This document shows, in pieces, positions 3,795-6,670 of a stretch of 6,670 nt of DNA; within the stretch, counting starts at the first letter, position 1; every line of letters starts with the position of its first letter. The notes beneath the pieces are model-generated. The model was not told where the DNA came from, did no database searches, and saw only the letters and a program-made list of their open reading frames with translations. The stretch spans positions 1 through 6,670 of the forward strand of contig NZ_CALKTL010000151.1 of NCBI RefSeq assembly GCF_937997405.1, read 5' to 3'. A program made the position numbers and the translations under genes. Source of the DNA: an uncultured Campylobacter sp. (GTDB taxonomy: Bacteria > Campylobacterota > Campylobacteria > Campylobacterales > Campylobacteraceae).

Positions 3795-6670
3795 ATTTTT
3801 GAAGCAAAAGACGCGGCGACGCTCCAAAAGGCGGGCATTACGACGCTTTTGGATCTGGCGCTGCTTCTGCCCAAAAGCTTCGACGATCTAAGCGTCAGAG
3901 ACGCGCCCTGTGCGGGCGAGAGCACGGCAGAGGTCGAGTGCCTCTTCCAGCACAGGCGCGGCTCGATGCTCATCGTCACGGCGCACTGCCTCAGCTGGGG
4001 GCGCGAGATCAAAATCGTGATCTTCAACGCCAAAAGCTGGCACTTCGGCGCCTTCAAGCGCGGCAAAAAATTCTTCATCCACGGCAAATGCGACGAGAGC
4101 TTCGGCTCGTGGCAGTTCATAAATCCAAAAATCGTAAGCGAGCCGGGCAGGATCGCGCCCAAATACAAAGCCGCGCTGAGCGACGCCGCGGCGCAAAAGC
4201 TGATCAAAAAATATCTAAGCGCGAGCGCGCTTTTAGGCTGCGGACTGCGCGCGGACGAGGCGGCGGTACTGCTCGCGCTACACGAGAGCTCGCCGCACAG
4301 CGTGCGAATGCTAGCCGCGCTAAATAGGCAGCTCAAGGAGGGCGGCGCGGAAAATTTCGGCGATCGCGACGACGTTTCAAACAGCGGCAAAATTCCGAGC
4401 GGCAGTGAAATTTTAAATGGCGGAATTTCAAACAGCGACAAAATTTTAAATGACGACAGAATTTTAGGTAACGGAGAAATTCCAAGCTCGCAAAGCTCGG
4501 TAGCCGCCGAAATTTTAAAGGGCAGATCGCAAAATGATGAAATTTTTAGGGGTAAAATTTCAAACTATCCTCAAAGTAGCGGAGCTCTTGCCTGCGAAGC
4601 AATGCGCGGCACGGCGAATGAAATTTTAAGCGGCGGAATTACAAAGGACGCGGATACTTCACTCCTCCCAAGCCTCCGTAACGACGAGATTGCGAGCGAT
4701 GAAATCTTAGACGGCGGTCAGCCTTGGGCACGCTGCACTGAAATTTATAACGACGAAAATTTTAGCGTTCAAAGCGACGATAATTTTCTTGCCACATACG
4801 GCGCCGAAGCGCGCAAGGATGAAATTTCAGACGATCTCAAAAGCGACAATGACGTGGCGGCGAGCGGCGATAAAATTTCAAAAAACCTAGTATACGACAC
4901 CCGAGCAATGGCGCGGTCAGCAGACGCTCGAGCTGCGGCCGTGCAGCCCACGCTAGAGCATGCCGCGACCAAGCAGTCCGTAGCCGAGCAAGCCGCAGTC
5001 TCACAACAAAATTCAAGCACCCAAGACGTAGATACACACCCCACAGAGATTCAAACTTCAGACGTTCGAATCACAGATTTGCAATCCGCAATCGCCCAAA
5101 CTCAAGACGTAGGTGCGCAACCCGCAGCAATCCAAACTTCAAGCCAAGTAGCGAGCGCGCAAGCCGCGACTATCCAAACTTTGAACGCACAAGCTGCGGG
5201 CGCACAGCCTTCCTGCGATCAAACCAAAAATGTTCAGACGGTAGTAGCTGTGCAGACCGCAGAGCCTACGATCGCTCAGACCGCAAGCAGCGCCGAGGCT
5301 GTTCAAGACGCGCTCGCCGCACCGATGAGCGCTTCGCGCGATTGTGCCGTGCAACCTATGCATTATCAAACTGAAACTATCCAGACCGCAGCCGCCCAAG
5401 CTACGACCGCCATACCTACAATCGCTCAAATTGCAAGCGACGCTGGAACTGTCCATGCTGTCGAGGCTGTACAGGCTGCAGCCGCCGCATCTATGAGCGG
5501 TGCTGCGATTTTGCGTACGCTGAAATTTGTCGAAATTCTAAACTACTTGCAAAAGCTAAGCGCGAAAAAAACGAGCTTCCCTGCGCAAATTTACCCGCTG
5601 AGCGACATTTCGGATTGGCTCGCTTCGCTTCCTTTTGAGCCTACGCGCGATCAGTTAAGCGCGATAAAGGACATCGCTAGCGATCTGCAAAGCCCTCTGG
5701 CGCGCCGCCGCGTCGTCATGGGCGACGTAGGCAGCGGCAAGACGCTCGTAATCCTCGCCGCGGCAGCGATGAATTACCCACGCATCAGCTATCTGATGGC
5801 GCCTACGAGCATCTTGGCCGAGCAGATTTACGCCGAGGCGTGCCGTCTGCTGCCGCCGCAGATTAAGGTCCTGCTCGTAAAAAGCGGCGATCGCGAGCCC
5901 GATTTCGCAGGCGCGCACCTTATCATCGGCACTCACGCCCTGCTCTACCACGAGCTCGCGCCGTCAAATCTCATAATGGTTGATGAGCAGCACCGCTTCG
6001 GCTCCAACCAGCGCGAAAAGATCGCGCGCCTCACAGGGAGCGGCGAGTTTCGCGCGCATTTTATTCAGTTTAGCGCCACGCCGATACCGCGCACGCTAAG
6101 CATGATCCAGTCCGAGCTCGTGAGCTTTAGCTTTTTAAAACAGCTGCCGTTTGAAAAGCGTATCGAAACCAAAATCCTGCAAAACGACGGATTTACGGGC
6201 TTTATGCAGGATCTGCGCCGCGAGCTCGATGCGGGCAATCAAGCAATCATCGTCTATCCGCTAGTGCAACAAAGCGAGAGCTCGGTCTATCAAAGCCTTG
6301 AGGAGGCGGCGCCGTTTTGGAAGGCCCAGTTTGCGGACGTGATGATTACCCACGGCAGCGACAAGGATAAGGAGGAGATCCTGCGCCGCTTCCGAGACGA
6401 GGGGCGACTGCTGATAACAACGACGATCGTCGAAGTGGGTATCTCGCTGCCGCGGCTTAGCGTCATTTTAATCGTGGGTGCCGAGCGGATGGGGCTTGCG
6501 TCGCTTCATCAGCTGCGCGGACGCGTGGGACGCGGAGGCTATGACGCCTATTGTATTCTCATCGCCGGCGGAAAAAATGCCAGGAACGAGCAGCGGCTCA
6601 AGGTCATTGAGCAGACAAGTGACGGTTTTCGACTTGCCGAGGAGGATCTGCGCCTGCGCGGCCCCGGGCA
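3792..6670 (+). CDS. recG: ATP-dependent DNA helicase RecG with large internal insert (3' incomplete)
   Basis: RecG is a cytoplasmic superfamily 2 translocase that remodels stalled replication forks and branch-migrates Holliday junctions. The first 959 residues are visible and the frame runs off the window without a stop. Residues 1-183 begin with a GITTLLDLALLLPKSFDDL-like block (about 15-35) and hold the wedge/OB domain, ending near INPKIV. The helicase core starts at about 574 with LRTLKFVEIL and SLPFEPTRDQ. Motif I is GDVGSGKT (644-651, K650), Ia is APTSILAEQ, motif II is DEQH (731-734), motif III is SATPIPRT (761-768), motif V includes TTTIVEVGI (876-884), and motif VI is HQLRGRVGR (906-914). 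The TRG motif SDGFRLAEEDLRLRGPG ends at the window edge. Epsilonproteobacterial RecG is usually about 600-625 residues; this one is already about 340 longer because of residues 184-573. All catalytic motifs look intact, so the protein is probably active. The start is TTG (see the start-site entry). Confidence 0.94.
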   Translation, partial: MIFEAKDAATLQKAGITTLLDLALLLPKSFDDLSVRDAPCAGESTAEVECLFQHRRGSMLIVTAHCLSWGREIKIVIFNAKSWHFGAFKRGKKFFIHGKCDESFGSWQFINPKIVSEPGRIAPKYKAALSDAAAQKLIKKYLSASALLGCGLRADEAAVLLALHESSPHSVRMLAALNRQLKEGGAENFGDRDDVSNSGKIPSGSEILNGGISNSDKILNDDRILGNGEIPSSQSSVAAEILKGRSQNDEIFRGKISNYPQSSGALACEAMRGTANEILSGGITKDADTSLLPSLRNDEIASDEILDGGQPWARCTEIYNDENFSVQSDDNFLATYGAEARKDEISDDLKSDNDVAASGDKISKNLVYDTRAMARSADARAAAVQPTLEHAATKQSVAEQAAVSQQNSSTQDVDTHPTEIQTSDVRITDLQSAIAQTQDVGAQPAAIQTSSQVASAQAATIQTLNAQAAGAQPSCDQTKNVQTVVAVQTAEPTIAQTASSAEAVQDALAAPMSASRDCAVQPMHYQTETIQTAAAQATTAIPTIAQIASDAGTVHAVEAVQAAAAASMSGAAILRTLKFVEILNYLQKLSAKKTSFPAQIYPLSDISDWLASLPFEPTRDQLSAIKDIASDLQSPLARRRVVMGDVGSGKTLVILAAAAMNYPRISYLMAPTSILAEQIYAEACRLLPPQIKVLLVKSGDREPDFAGAHLIIGTHALLYHELAPSNLIMVDEQHRFGSNQREKIARLTGSGEFRAHFIQFSATPIPRTLSMIQSELVSFSFLKQLPFEKRIETKILQNDGFTGFMQDLRRELDAGNQAIIVYPLVQQSESSVYQSLEEAAPFWKAQFADVMITHGSDKDKEEILRRFRDEGRLLITTTIVEVGISLPRLSVILIVGAERMGLASLHQLRGRVGRGGYDAYCILIAGGKNARNEQRLKVIEQTSDGFRLAEEDLRLRGPG
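4389..4880 (+). repeat. Degenerate 15-18 bp (5-6 residue) repeat with AAATTT core
   Basis: The unit encodes roughly x-x-(E/K/R)-I-(L/S/P)-x. The Ile positions are 201, 207, 212, 218, 224 and 230, then 241, 251 and 256, so spacings are mostly 5 or 6 residues. Examples are SEILNG, DKILND, DRILGN and GEIPSS. At the DNA level the AAATTT, GAATTT or AAATTC words start at 4390, 4408, 4423, 4441, 4459 and 4477, spaced 18, 15, 18, 18 and 18. Later units are sparser (EILSGG, DEILDG, DEISDD, DKISKN). Almost all words lie in the frame that reads GAA/AAA-ATT. Confidence 0.75.
5040..5510 (+). repeat. Ala/Gln/Thr-rich degenerate repeat with internal duplication
   Basis: QT dipeptides occur ten times between residues 421 and 532, often as IQT, VQT or AQT followed by Ala-rich sequence. 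A longer duplication is visible: residues 492-515 (PTIAQTASSAE, then AVQDALAAPMSAS) match 542-571 (PTIAQIASDAG, then AVQAAAAASMSGA), with six extra residues in the second copy. In DNA the copies start at 5265 and 5415, 150 bp apart. Almost no RAATTY sites fall here, unlike the first part of the insert, so the two parts probably have different origins. Confidence 0.75.

Larger units (their letters stand above)
4341..5510 (+). other. About 390-residue low-complexity in-frame insert in RecG
   Basis: RecG homologues go from the helices after the wedge (here LLALHESSPHSVRMLAAL) almost directly to the segment before the helicase core (here LRTLKFVEIL). In this gene residues 184-573 separate them. 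I translated the stretch codon by codon and found no stop in 390 codons. Residues 188-370 are rich in Asn, Asp, Gly, Ser and Ile. Residues 380-573 are rich in Ala, Gln, Thr and Val. It matches no domain I know and is probably disordered or a repeat spacer. The boundaries are estimates to within about ten residues, and I see no target duplication at the edges. Confidence 0.85.

Noticed and set aside
3888..4327. Overlapping open frames on both strands (3888-4196 minus, 3938-4327 plus) in the recG N-terminal region
   Set aside because: The recG frame carries the recognisable wedge/OB sequence here; the others are Arg- and Ala-rich shadows.
3725..4441. Long minus-strand open frame (238 codons) opposite the start of recG
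   Set aside because: It lies antisense to the conserved RecG wedge domain and the insert, has no family motif, and is explained by GC-rich codon bias of the real gene.
4769..5456. Minus-strand open frames opposite the recG insert
   Set aside because: They are Ser/Ala/Cys-rich mirror images of the repetitive Ala/Gln coding sequence, have no recognisable domain, and the + frame is continuous with RecG on both sides.
4341..5510. A separate gene or mobile element interrupting recG
   Set aside because: The frame is continuous through both boundaries, with no independent start plus stop, no transposase motif, no terminal inverted repeats and no visible target duplication.

Overview
The window looks like chromosomal DNA of a Campylobacter species of the higher-GC kind (C. 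gracilis or a relative would fit). The reasons are a futalosine-pathway menaquinone gene, an epsilonproteobacterial type RecG with a short N-terminus, and the order mqnC - M16 protease-like gene - recG. From memory this is the order in C. jejuni (Cj0462-Cj0463-Cj0464), and the first two genes are also adjacent in Helicobacter pylori (HP0656-HP0657). The species is inferred; the gene families are read directly from the protein motifs.

Layout, all genes on the + strand: (1) 2-91, the tail of an unidentified upstream reading frame that overlaps the next gene. (2) 79-1128, mqnC, a radical SAM enzyme of menaquinone synthesis. (3) 1129-1833, a 705-base spacer with no convincing gene, packed with AAATTT-type words except for a site-free stretch at about 1366-1601 that carries a long inverted repeat. 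(4) 1834-3093, an M16-family (insulinase-like) protein that has lost the zinc-binding HxxEH motif but kept the R/Y motif. (5) 3094-3791, a second spacer of about 700 bases, again AAATTT-rich, with direct repeats, hairpins and a 42-44 bp tandem repeat just before recG. (6) 3792 to the window end, recG, probably with a TTG start and incomplete at its 3' end.

The most striking observation is inside recG. The helicase is intact in frame, with motifs I to VI and the TRG motif, but about 390 extra residues (4341-5510) lie between the wedge/OB region and the helicase core. The first part of this insert is a degenerate 5-6 residue repeat whose DNA is the same AAATTT-rich sequence seen in the two spacers. 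The second part is an Ala/Gln/Thr-rich repeat with ten QT dipeptides and a clear internal duplication. By hand count, RAATTY words occur at about 25-31 per kb in both spacers and in the first part of the insert, against roughly 2-6 per kb in the conserved coding sequence. RAATTY is, from memory, the site methylated by CtsM that marks DNA for natural transformation in C. jejuni. This suggests one sequence-expansion or site-accumulation process acting between genes and, in frame, inside one gene.

The three genes do not form one pathway: menaquinone synthesis, a probable non-catalytic peptidase subunit, and replication-fork repair. They are a conserved neighbourhood rather than a functional module. 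In compact Campylobacter genomes such neighbours would normally be tightly packed. Here the two spacers, with several hairpins, make a single transcript less certain.
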